A stretch of DNA of 64,000 nt. It comes from GWA2-66-18 sp964537395 (GTDB lineage: Bacteria; Elusimicrobiota; Elusimicrobia; UBA1565; UBA9628). Shown in pieces: positions 17,048 to 24,309 of this stretch. The stretch lies in NCBI GenBank assembly GCA_964537395.1, contig CAZIBN010000001.1, forward strand, positions 29,441 through 93,440, in the 5' to 3' direction. The notes below the pieces were generated by a model. The model made no database searches. It was given only the letters and a program-made list of their open reading frames with translations, and was not told the DNA's origin. Each line of letters starts with the position of its first letter. The first letter of the stretch is position 1. Made by a program: the position numbers and the translations under genes.

Positions 17048-18295
17048 CTACTTCGGGATCTTGACGCCCTTCAGGTCGGGCGACTCCGGGTAAGCCAGCC
17101 CCATGCGCTGCAAAGTCTTGCGCAGGATCCGGGCGAAGGCGAGGTCGCGCCGGGGCTTATCGTCGGCCGGGATCACATTCCAAGGCGCGTGCCAGGTGCT
17201 CGTCCGCGCGAGGATCGAGCCGAACGCATTCTGAAGCTCATCCCAGTGCTTGCGCGTCTCAAGATCCGACGCCGAGAACTTCCAGTTCTTCTCCGGACGG
17301 TCGATGCGCGCCTGCAGCCGCTCGCGCTGAACATCCTTCGAAACATGGAGGAAGATCTTGACGACCTTCACGCCCGAACGGGCCAGCTCGAGCTCGAAGG
17401 CGTTGATGCGGGCGTAGCGTTCCTCGACGGTCTTCGCGTCATGCGTGCCGAACACGGTCGGCACGATGATGTCTTCGTAATGCGAGCGGTTGAACACGCC
17501 GATGATGCCGGGCTTGGGCACCTCCTTCTTGATGCGCACGAGGAAGTCCTGGGCGGCCTCCTCGGCGGTGGGCTTCTTGAAGGCGGCGACGCGCACGTAA
17601 GCGGGATTGAGGCCGGTCATGCCGTGCTTGATGACGCCGTCCTTGCCGGCGGTATCCATGCCCTGGATGACGACGAGCACGGCCTGCGTCTTGGCCGCGG
17701 CGAGGATGTCCTCAAGCTTGTTGAGGTCCTTTACCTCTTTCTCGAGCTTCTTGCCGGCCTTCTTCTCGGAGAGGCCGTCCTCGTCGTTGGTCGCAACAAT
17801 CGAAAGGTCCACGGCCTCGCCGGGAGCGGCGGTCGCGCCGTCGAAGCGGGCGTTGAGGGCGGCGGCCGAGGCCGCCAGCGCCTTGCGCTCCTGAGGCTTG
17901 GCGGCGGCGAGGGCCGCGCCGATCTTCTCAAGCGATACGGCGGCCTTTTCGGCCTTATCCCCCCCCGCCTCGCGCAGCGCCGCGACGAGCGCGGGCAACT
18001 CGGTCTTGGGGGCGGCGAGAGCGGAGATCAGAGCGGAACGCGCGGCAAAAACGGCCGGCGTCGCCGCGACGGAGGGCGCGGGCGCTATCTGCGCCTGGAA
18101 GGCGGCCGTCAGACCCAACGCCGGTGATAGGGCCGGGCCGGACAGGGCGGCGGTCAGAGGGATGAGCTGAAGATTGATCGCATTGACCACGGGTCCGCGC
18201 GCGACGGGCACGATCGGCGCGGATACGCGGACCTGCGCGTGGGATGAGGCAACGAAGATCAGGGCCGCGAATATCGCAACTAGGGATCGTCGCAT
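17048..18295 (-). CDS. PPK2-family polyphosphate kinase with signal peptide and Ala-rich extension
   Basis: 415 residues. The PPK2 domain at about 182-400 has the Walker A loop GMDTAGKDG (212-220), NRSHYEDI, and the lid arginines in RIDRPEKNWKF. PPK2 enzymes transfer phosphate between polyphosphate and nucleotides in the cytoplasm. The N-terminus is unusual: a classical Sec signal peptide (MRRSLVAIFAALIFVASSHAQ) and about 155 Ala/Pro-rich residues precede the kinase domain, so the protein looks exported. Start ATG 18295 follows TATAGT by six bases. An earlier in-frame start at 18352 would put extra residues before the signal peptide and is less likely. Confidence 0.85.
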   Translation of the reverse strand: MRRSLVAIFAALIFVASSHAQVRVSAPIVPVARGPVVNAINLQLIPLTAALSGPALSPALGLTAAFQAQIAPAPSVAATPAVFAARSALISALAAPKTELPALVAALREAGGDKAEKAAVSLEKIGAALAAAKPQERKALAASAAALNARFDGATAAPGEAVDLSIVATNDEDGLSEKKAGKKLEKEVKDLNKLEDILAAAKTQAVLVVIQGMDTAGKDGVIKHGMTGLNPAYVRVAAFKKPTAEEAAQDFLVRIKKEVPKPGIIGVFNRSHYEDIIVPTVFGTHDAKTVEERYARINAFELELARSGVKVVKIFLHVSKDVQRERLQARIDRPEKNWKFSASDLETRKHWDELQNAFGSILARTSTWHAPWNVIPADDKPRRDLAFARILRKTLQRMGLAYPESPDLKGVKIPK

Positions 18296-18301
18296 GCCAA
18301 T

Positions 18302-18307
18302 ACTATA
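18302..18307 (-). promoter_or_regulatory. -10 element of the exported PPK2 gene
   Basis: TATAGT on the minus strand, six bases before ATG 18295; no clear -35. It supports this ATG, and hence the signal peptide, as the true start. Confidence 0.6.
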
Positions 18308-18404
18308 AAGGACAAGAGGCAGTCGCGCGTGGGCCGTCTGGGTAGGTCTCAATGGGAAAAGGACCCAGGAACGCCGCCGCCGGATCAGGTCTCTCGCGGC
18401 TGAC

Positions 18405-18422
18405 TGTCTACAATAATAGACA
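18405..18422. repeat. 18-bp palindrome TGTCTAYAATARTAGACA, copy 2
   Basis: Reads TGTCTACAATAATAGACA on the plus strand and is extended by a CTGAC/GTCAG outer stem (18400-18430). It lies just downstream of the radical SAM operon and upstream of the PPK2 promoter, so it may act as operator or hairpin. Confidence 0.75.
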
Positions 18423-18436
18423 GAAGTCAGCGACCC

Positions 18437-19387
18437 TTATACGTCCCAGCACTCGTTGGCGTGCTTGAGGAGGTCGGTCTCGGTCTGGGCGCGACGGACG
18501 AAGTCCTGGACCTCTTTGGATTTCCAGGCGGCGCCGACCTTGGGCCACGCGGAAGCCAAGGTCTCGGTTCTCAGATCGGCCACGGCGAAGGGAAGTGCAT
18601 TGAGAAGCTTGGCGCGGCCGTTGGGAACCACGAGGACCATGCTTTGGGGGCTCTCGGCGCGGGTGACCATCTCCTGCTGTATCCCCCACGGGTAGATGGC
18701 GAGCTTGGGCCCCTTCAGCGAGGCGGCGGCGACCTTGAGATTCATGACCGCTTCCTTCCAGTCGTCGTCGCTGCAAGCCAAGGTGTCCCAGGCGTAAGCG
18801 GCGCGACCGAGGCGCATCATCGGGCCGGTGACGAAGGTCCGCACTTCCCGCTTGGCCGCCTGCTCATAAACGGCGACCGCATCCTGCACATTGATCTTTG
18901 TCGGGATAAAAACGAGCTCGGGCTCGAGCCCGCGCTTAACCAGCCGGTCGATCGCCGCCCAAGCGGGGGCGTAACCGGAACCCGGACGAAGCTTCTCGTG
19001 GACGGCCGCGGTGGCGCCGTCGATCGAGATCTGAACACAAGCAATCTTTAAATCTTTAAGCTTGTCGCATGACTTGTCGTCAAGATCGAGACCGTTCGTC
19101 TCGATCTTAATTTCGACACCTCCCTTTGTGAGCAGTTCGAAGATCTCGAACGCCCAGGGACTCCCCATGGGTTCCCCGCCGCCGAAGGCGACGTAGGCGA
19201 TGCCGATATCAACAATTTGGCGCGTAAGCGCCAAAGCCTGTTCGCGGTTCATCTCGTCGGGCCAGGCCTTGTCCGGCCCCGACTCCTCGCAGCAATGCAG
19301 GCAGCGGCCCGTGCAGCGGTTGCTCAGCTGCCAGGCAAGAAAGAGAGGGGCGCCGTAGTCGCCCACGGACGCCCCTCTCCGGTCCAT
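18437..19387 (-). CDS. Radical SAM protein, last gene of the peptide/prenyl operon
   Basis: 316 residues. The radical SAM cluster motif is C25-x3-C29-x2-C32 (NRCTGRCLHCC). The GGEP SAM-binding motif (FGGGEPMG) and the IETNG segment follow. The C-terminal part resembles a SPASM domain in its pattern (VPNGRAKLLNALPF...DLRTETLASAW) but lacks the cysteines that would hold auxiliary clusters. Homologous to PqqE-type maturases and to the two radical SAM proteins upstream. Its ATG shares a base with the peptide gene stop (TGATG), so it is coupled to the putative substrate. Confidence 0.88.
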   Translation of the reverse strand: MDRRGASVGDYGAPLFLAWQLSNRCTGRCLHCCEESGPDKAWPDEMNREQALALTRQIVDIGIAYVAFGGGEPMGSPWAFEIFELLTKGGVEIKIETNGLDLDDKSCDKLKDLKIACVQISIDGATAAVHEKLRPGSGYAPAWAAIDRLVKRGLEPELVFIPTKINVQDAVAVYEQAAKREVRTFVTGPMMRLGRAAYAWDTLACSDDDWKEAVMNLKVAAASLKGPKLAIYPWGIQQEMVTRAESPQSMVLVVPNGRAKLLNALPFAVADLRTETLASAWPKVGAAWKSKEVQDFVRRAQTETDLLKHANECWDV

Positions 19388-19506
19388 CAGGTGAAGCGGA
19401 TGTAGGGCTGGGCCATCACGCGCTCGGAAACTTCCTCAAGAGAGGGCGTCTCCCAAGCGAGCTTCGGCTCGGCCTTGGCATCCGTCACGGTTTTCTGGTC
19501 GTTCAT
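19387..19506 (-). CDS. Small PqqA-like peptide, candidate RiPP precursor (39 aa)
   Basis: ATG at 19506, TGA at 19387-19389, with an AGGAGT ribosome site 5 bases upstream. The leader part is polar (MNDQKTVTDAKAEPKLA). Residues 18-26 read WETPSLEEV, the W-x-x-P-x-[LF]-x-[ED]-[LV] pattern seen at the start of PqqA-type precursors. The tail (residues 27-39, SERVMAQPYIRFT) contains one Tyr (Y35) and one upstream Glu (E28), but the PqqA E-x3-Y spacing is not present. It sits between two radical SAM genes, coupled to both, and near a PqqD-like gene. I infer a modified peptide; no function is proven. Confidence 0.72.
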   Translation of the reverse strand: MNDQKTVTDAKAEPKLAWETPSLEEVSERVMAQPYIRFT

Positions 19507-19524
19507 GTTACTCCTGTTTACCGG

Positions 19525-20484
19525 TCAGACCACGACCGGTATATTGTTTAAATTGTCCAGCGCGACCCACTGATTGGCCCGCGCCGACAACGACGGCTCG
19601 GCGGCGAGCCGCTCCAGCCCGGTCCGCACGCGCGGATCGGCCCAGGCGCTCTTGTACGACTCCCAGGCTTCAAGGAAAGTCTGCGATTTGAGGTCGGCGC
19701 ATGTAAAGGGCAACGGGGCCGCGACCTTCACCCGCCCGTCGGGAAGCACCAGCAATGTGCCGGAGGGCTGGAACGCCCGGTGGGCCATTTCCTCTTCCAG
19801 GGAGAAGGGCTTGTAGCACAGCTCCATCTTACCGGCAAGCTCGCGCTCCTTGCGCTCCAAAACGAGCAGGAAGGCCGCGTATTCGGCTTTCGAGGGCTCG
19901 AGCTTATCCCAGAGCTTGGCGGCCGTTCCGAGGCGCATGAGCTGTCCCGTGTTGAACCGGAAGGCTCCCAGGGACGATGCCAGATCGATGACGGCCTCGG
20001 CTTCGAAAATGTTCAATCGAGTCGGTGCAAAGGTGATCTCGAGGGGCAATCCTGCAAACACCGTCGCGCGGCACGCATTAACGGCTTTCTCCAGCAATCC
20101 GTTGACTCTTTGCCGTTGATACACGGCTTGAGAAGCCCCATCCAAGGAGATCTGGACCGACCTGATCCCGAGGCCTTTGAGGACCGTCGGATCGAAGTTT
20201 TGGCCGTTCGTCTCGATCTTAAGCAGCACCCCGCCGTCGGAGAGCGTCTTGCAGACCTCCGCGAAGTGCGGGACCAAGGTCGGCTCGCCGCCCACGATCA
20301 TCGCGTACGGCACGTCCGCCGCGACGATCTCGGCGCACAGCTTGAGAGCCTGCTCTCTCGTAAGCTCGTTGGGCAAGGCTTTTCCCGGCGCGGAGTCCGT
20401 GCAGCAATGCAGGCACGCGAGGTCGCAGTCCCGGGTGAGTTGCCAGGTGACCATGGTCGGCGCGGAGAAGGCCTCGATCCTCAT
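19525..20484 (-). CDS. Radical SAM protein, middle paralogue
   Basis: 319 residues from ATG 20484 (MRIEAFSAPTMVTWQL), which overlaps the prenyltransferase stop (ATGA). The cluster motif is C20-x3-C24-x2-C27 (CDLACLHCC), with the SAM motif VGGEPT and IETNG. The C-terminal SPASM-like segment (LPDGRVKVAAPLPFTCADLK) keeps one cysteine only. Parallel in architecture to the two flanking radical SAM proteins but clearly diverged, suggesting separate steps in one pathway. The peptide gene follows 18 bases downstream. Confidence 0.88.
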   Translation of the reverse strand: MRIEAFSAPTMVTWQLTRDCDLACLHCCTDSAPGKALPNELTREQALKLCAEIVAADVPYAMIVGGEPTLVPHFAEVCKTLSDGGVLLKIETNGQNFDPTVLKGLGIRSVQISLDGASQAVYQRQRVNGLLEKAVNACRATVFAGLPLEITFAPTRLNIFEAEAVIDLASSLGAFRFNTGQLMRLGTAAKLWDKLEPSKAEYAAFLLVLERKERELAGKMELCYKPFSLEEEMAHRAFQPSGTLLVLPDGRVKVAAPLPFTCADLKSQTFLEAWESYKSAWADPRVRTGLERLAAEPSLSARANQWVALDNLNNIPVVV

Positions 20485-21398
20485 CGCCCCACCGCCGCAA
20501 AAATCGCGAACAGAGCCGTCGTGAGCGCGTAGCACTGAACGATGGAGCGGATCGCGGGCATGAACAGCCGCGGGGTGTCCCAGGTGGAGGCGCCGTCACG
20601 CAAAGACATGATCCACAGCGGCAAGCCCGCCAAGGCGGCGAGAACCGTCAGCTTGGGGAAGATCCCAAGGAGAACGCCCAACGGGATGATCAGCAATCCC
20701 AGCGCGGACAGCGCCAGATAGAGCACCCTTCCGTTCTTCCGTCCAAGTCGAACGACCAGATTTTTCTTTCCGACGAGACGATCCTGATGGAAGTCGGGGA
20801 TGTTGTTAACGGTCGCCAACGACATGATCAGCAATCCGGGGACCAGCGACGCGAGCAGGGCCCCCCACGAGAAGCGGTGGGTGTGGAGGTGCAGAGAACC
20901 AAGGACCATCCACGGACCGTACGATAATCCGATGACGGTTTCCCCCAATCCGCGATAGACCCAACGGATGGGCGGGCCGACGTACCAGACGGCGGCGGCG
21001 CCGCCAAGAAGCGTGTACAGAACGATGGGCCAACCTCCTTCCCACGCGAGATAAAACCCGATGGCGGCGGCGACGGCGAACGCCCCCACGCCGAGCGAGA
21101 ACATCCACTCGGGGATGTATTCCTCGGCGTCGGGATTGAAGACCCGGTCGGTGCCCATCTTCGCGTCGAAGTACTCGTTGAACGATTCGACGCCGACGAC
21201 GGACAGAAAAATACCGAACAAGCCCAGGCAGAAGACCGGCATGTTAAACGTCTTTTCGATCCCGTACGCCCACGCCCCGCCCAGGAAGTACGGCAGCAGC
21301 CCCGCGTAGAGGAAAAAACGATAGCGTACGACCGAGGCGACCTTCATGACGAAGGTCTGCTCGGCCGGCGCGTGCGGGGCGGCGAAGACGTCGGTCAT
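20481..21398 (-). CDS. UbiA/MenA-like membrane prenyltransferase
   Basis: 305 residues with about eight to nine membrane helices. It carries both Asp-rich motifs of the UbiA superfamily: NEYFDAKMGTD (N74, D78, D84) and NNIPDFHQDRLVGKKNL (D202, D206). The second, with GKKNL, is most like MenA, which prenylates dihydroxynaphthoate. These enzymes move a polyprenyl chain from a diphosphate to an aromatic ring in the membrane. It is coupled at both ends to radical SAM genes and shares the operon with a polyprenyl synthase, so its acceptor may be the modified peptide (inference). An ordinary quinone precursor is the alternative. Confidence 0.9.
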   Translation of the reverse strand: MTDVFAAPHAPAEQTFVMKVASVVRYRFFLYAGLLPYFLGGAWAYGIEKTFNMPVFCLGLFGIFLSVVGVESFNEYFDAKMGTDRVFNPDAEEYIPEWMFSLGVGAFAVAAAIGFYLAWEGGWPIVLYTLLGGAAAVWYVGPPIRWVYRGLGETVIGLSYGPWMVLGSLHLHTHRFSWGALLASLVPGLLIMSLATVNNIPDFHQDRLVGKKNLVVRLGRKNGRVLYLALSALGLLIIPLGVLLGIFPKLTVLAALAGLPLWIMSLRDGASTWDTPRLFMPAIRSIVQCYALTTALFAIFAAVGR

Positions 21399-22375
21399 TT
21401 TCCGCCGACCTCTTCCCACTGGTGAAGCCGCGAGACGATGTTCGGATCTTCAGCGAGGCGTTCGATGAACGCCTCGACGCGCGGGCTCTTCCAGGCGGTC
21501 TGGAACTGGGCCCAGACCTGGCCGAGCGTGTCGGTCTTGAGGTCGCCGCAGGTGAAGGGCAGGGCGTTGATCAGCTTGACCTTGCCGTTGGGCAGGATGA
21601 TGAACAGCGCGGCGGGGTTCTCGAGGCGGTAGCGGAGCTCCTCGAGCAGGCCCATCGAATGATAATAAACCCGCATCTTCCCCGCGTACTCGTCGCACTT
21701 CAAGCGCAAGGTCTCGAAGAACTCCGGATAATCGGCCTCATCGGGAGCCGTGATGGCCCAGGTGCGCACCGCGTTGCCGGTGAACATCAGCTTGCCCGTG
21801 TAGAACGAGTAGGCGCCGATGCTGTGCGCCAGATCGACGGCCGCGCCGATCTCCTTGATGTTGAACTTGGCGGGCACGAAGTTGATCTCGATGGGCACGC
21901 CGGCCTCGCGCAGGTTCTTGATGCCATCGAGCGCCGATTCGAGGCGGCCGTGCACACGCATCTTGTTGAACGAAGCGGGGGTCGCGCCGTCGAGGGAAAC
22001 CTGGACAGCCTTCACGCCGAGGTCCTTGAGCTTCTTGCAGTTCTCCTTCGTCAGGTAGTGCCCGTTGGTCTCGATCTTGAGGCCGACGCCGCCGTTGGTG
22101 ATGCGCTCCACCATGCCGAAGAAGTCGGGGCGCACCATCGGCTCGCCGCCGGAGAACGAGACGTAGGGCACCTCGCTCTTGATCAGCTGGTCGATGATGC
22201 CGTAGGCCTGCTCGGTCGTCAGCTCGTCCTTGAATGCCTTGCCGGGGCCCGACTCCTCGATGCAGTGGAGGCACGCCAGGTTGCACTCGTTGGTGATCTG
22301 CCAGGCCACATAGAGGGGCGCGGCGAGATCCGAGGTATTCTGCTGTTCAGGAACGACGGCGGTTTCGGGAGCCAT
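21395..22375 (-). CDS. Radical SAM protein, first paralogue
   Basis: 326 residues. Cluster motif C31-x3-C35-x2-C38 (NECNLACLHC), SAM motif SGGEPM and IETNG. Residues 1-20 are polar. The C-terminal SPASM-like region (LPNGKVKLINALPFTCGDLKTDTLGQVW) again lacks most cluster cysteines. A ribosome site (AGAGGT) precedes the ATG, eight bases after the PqqD-like gene. This order (RRE/PqqD then radical SAM) is typical of peptide-modifying clusters. Confidence 0.9.
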   Translation of the reverse strand: MAPETAVVPEQQNTSDLAAPLYVAWQITNECNLACLHCIEESGPGKAFKDELTTEQAYGIIDQLIKSEVPYVSFSGGEPMVRPDFFGMVERITNGGVGLKIETNGHYLTKENCKKLKDLGVKAVQVSLDGATPASFNKMRVHGRLESALDGIKNLREAGVPIEINFVPAKFNIKEIGAAVDLAHSIGAYSFYTGKLMFTGNAVRTWAITAPDEADYPEFFETLRLKCDEYAGKMRVYYHSMGLLEELRYRLENPAALFIILPNGKVKLINALPFTCGDLKTDTLGQVWAQFQTAWKSPRVEAFIERLAEDPNIVSRLHQWEEVGGK

Positions 22376-22383
22376 GTGACCTC

Positions 22384-22824
22384 TTATTCGATGATCAGAC
22401 CTTTTTCCTTCAGCTGCGCGAGGAACGACTCGGCTTCCGCCGCCATCTTGCCGGTGGGATCCTCGAACTTTTCCTTGAGCTTGGCGACGAGATTGCCGGA
22501 CTCCGCGCCCGCGATGACCTCGCGCACGACGGCCGCGCCCGTGGGGCTCAGCGTGTACACCTTCTCGGAGCGCGTCTCGAACAGCACCGCGCCGAACTTC
22601 TCTTCCCGGAACTTCACGAATGGAGCAAGCTTCATGATTCCCTCTCTGTGGGCGACGAGGCAGGAGTTCGCGTCCCAGGCCTCGCGCGCCGCGATCTCTT
22701 CGATTTCAAGACGAACCTTACGCTGGGTCGCCGCGTCGGCGGGGTCGGACTGGGCCGCCTCCGTCTCCGAGACGACGAAGTCGCCGCTTTTCCACGACTT
22801 GCGCAGCAGCGCTTCGTACGACAT
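22384..22824 (-). CDS. PqqD-like peptide-recognition protein with N-terminal extension
   Basis: 146 residues. The C-terminal 80 residues match PqqD/RRE: VKFREEKFGAVLFETRSEKVYTLSPTGAAVVREVIAG, then a helical end (AESFLAQLKEKGLIIE). PqqD-type domains bind a precursor leader and present it to a radical SAM enzyme. The first 65 residues or so are extra, helical and charged, with one cysteine (ANSCLVAHREG); I do not recognise them. The ATG overlaps the synthase stop by one base (TAATG). Confidence 0.85.
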   Translation of the reverse strand: MSYEALLRKSWKSGDFVVSETEAAQSDPADAATQRKVRLEIEEIAAREAWDANSCLVAHREGIMKLAPFVKFREEKFGAVLFETRSEKVYTLSPTGAAVVREVIAGAESGNLVAKLKEKFEDPTGKMAAEAESFLAQLKEKGLIIE

Positions 22825-23771
22825 TAAAATTCCCTCTTGGCCATGACTTCGACGAAGAAGCCGAGCTCGGAGGCTTCCGCCTTGCAGGGCAGCTTCTTGA
22901 TCATGGCCAGCATCGAGTCGGTGAGCTCCCTTCCCTTCTCGCGCGTCTTCTGGATATGGCCCCGCTCCTTCAGGAGCTTCGCGATCCTGGCCGCGTCGGG
23001 CTTGGGCTCGTTCCACAGCGCGAGGAAGTCCTCGCGGGTCGCCGGGTCCTGAACCGCGTAGATGCAAGGCAAGGTCAGCTTGCGGTTCGCGAGGTCCTGG
23101 CCCTCGTCCTTGCCCGAGACGCGCTCGGTCAAAGTGTAGTCGTGTATGTCGTCCACGATCTGAAGCAATATGCCGGCCGCGCAGGCGAGGCGGGGCGGGT
23201 CGCTTTGCTCGTGAGGGAAAGGCGATAGCTCGGACAGCACCGCGCCGGCCCACTCGAACAGGGCGCCGGTCTTGCGGGAGGCGACGCCCATATAGGCCTC
23301 GACCGTGACGACGGTCGAGCCCTTAAGAAACTCTTCCTGGAGCTCGCCGACCGTCATCTCGCGCACCGTCGTCACCAGGAGCTTGGGTGCGTTAGGGGAG
23401 ATATCGATGGCCTCTTCCAGGCCCTGCGCAAAAGCGAGGTCGCCCAGCAGGAGCCCGACGGTGGTGCCGAAGATCTTGTTGGGGGTCGCATGTCCGCGGC
23501 GCAGGTCGGCCTCGTCCACGCAGTCGTCGTGGAGCAGGCTCGCGTTATGCACGAGCTCCATGGCCCGGGCGACGCCCTCGGCCTTGTCCAGGTCGACGCC
23601 CAGGGCCCCCGCCAGGAGCAGGGCGAAGCGGGAGCGGAGCATCTTGCCCGGCCGGCCGATGTGGGAGGCCAATTCCTGGCCGACGCGCCCCTCGATGCGC
23701 CGGGCGCGGCTCTCCAGTCCGGCGCGGACCCGGGTCAACGAATCTTCCACCTTTAAAAGGGAAATCGGCAT
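22824..23771 (-). CDS. Trans-polyprenyl diphosphate synthase
   Basis: 315 residues of the all-helical isoprenyl synthase fold. The first Asp-rich motif is LLHDDCVDEADLRRG (D82, D83, D86) and the second LQIVDDIHDYT (D207, D208, D211). It should build a polyprenyl diphosphate from IPP; the chain length cannot be judged. It is the first gene of the operon, with TATAAT 10 bases before its ATG. It probably supplies the chain used by the UbiA-like enzyme two genes downstream. Confidence 0.93.
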   Translation of the reverse strand: MPISLLKVEDSLTRVRAGLESRARRIEGRVGQELASHIGRPGKMLRSRFALLLAGALGVDLDKAEGVARAMELVHNASLLHDDCVDEADLRRGHATPNKIFGTTVGLLLGDLAFAQGLEEAIDISPNAPKLLVTTVREMTVGELQEEFLKGSTVVTVEAYMGVASRKTGALFEWAGAVLSELSPFPHEQSDPPRLACAAGILLQIVDDIHDYTLTERVSGKDEGQDLANRKLTLPCIYAVQDPATREDFLALWNEPKPDAARIAKLLKERGHIQKTREKGRELTDSMLAMIKKLPCKAEASELGFFVEVMAKREF

Positions 23772-23781
23772 GGGGGCCTCA

Positions 23782-23787
23782 ATTATA
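23782..23787 (-). promoter_or_regulatory. -10 element of the peptide/prenyl operon
   Basis: TATAAT preceded by TGG on the minus strand (extended -10), 10 bases before the synthase ATG, giving a leader of only a few bases. No convincing -35 is seen. Confidence 0.6.
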
Positions 23788-23793
23788 CCACGG

Positions 23794-24309
23794 CTAAGCT
23801 ATCGCCTTGAGTAAGGTAAGTACTTTAGGGAGAACGGCGGCTTTTTCCTGATTTCCGACCTTTCCCAGCACGAAGTCGAGGAGTCGGACGAGCTCCAGGA
23901 GCTCGTTGAGCTTTTTGCGGAAGGCGGCGGACTCCTTGTCGCTGCCGGCCTCCTTGAGGCACTCGTCGATCGCTCCGATCACCGGCTCGATCTCCCGCTT
24001 CTTGCGCTCCCTTGCGATGCGACAGCACATCGTCCAGACGTCCTTCTCGCTCGAGAAATACTCCTTCCGGTCACGCGGAAGCGAGACCCGCCGGATCAGC
24101 CCCCAGTCCACGAGGGCCCGAAGATTCATGCTGGCGTTTCCCCGGCTGACGGCCAGCTCGGCCATGACGTCGTCCATCGTGAGCGGTTGCTCCGAGATCA
24201 GGAGCAGCGCGTGCATGCGCGCCATCGTCTTGTTGATGCCCCAGGCCCCGCCCATCTGCCCCCAGGACTCGACGAATTTTTCCTTCGCGGACTTTAGCTC
24301 TGCGCCCAT
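23794..24309 (-). CDS. GbsR/MarR-family transcriptional regulator
   Basis: 171 residues. A winged helix-turn-helix at about 30-100 (MARMHALLLISEQPLTMDDVMAELAVSRGNASMNLRALVDWGLIRRV) is followed by a long helical segment (RKKREIEPVIGAIDECLKEAG), the layout of GbsR-type MarR proteins. It lies directly upstream of the operon on the same strand and may regulate it. It overlaps the preceding reductase gene by 16 bases, so the two are co-transcribed. Confidence 0.85.
   Translation of the reverse strand: MGAELKSAKEKFVESWGQMGGAWGINKTMARMHALLLISEQPLTMDDVMAELAVSRGNASMNLRALVDWGLIRRVSLPRDRKEYFSSEKDVWTMCCRIARERKKREIEPVIGAIDECLKEAGSDKESAAFRKKLNELLELVRLLDFVLGKVGNQEKAAVLPKVLTLLKAIA

Noticed and set aside
17189..18127. 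312-codon plus-strand ORF across the PPK2 gene
   Set aside because: Shadow of the PPK2 frame, which carries the Walker A and lid motifs.
20481..21398. UbiA-like gene as simply menA of menaquinone synthesis
   Set aside because: Not excluded, but no other men or mqn genes are here, and the gene is translationally fused into the radical SAM/peptide operon, so I favour a dedicated role.
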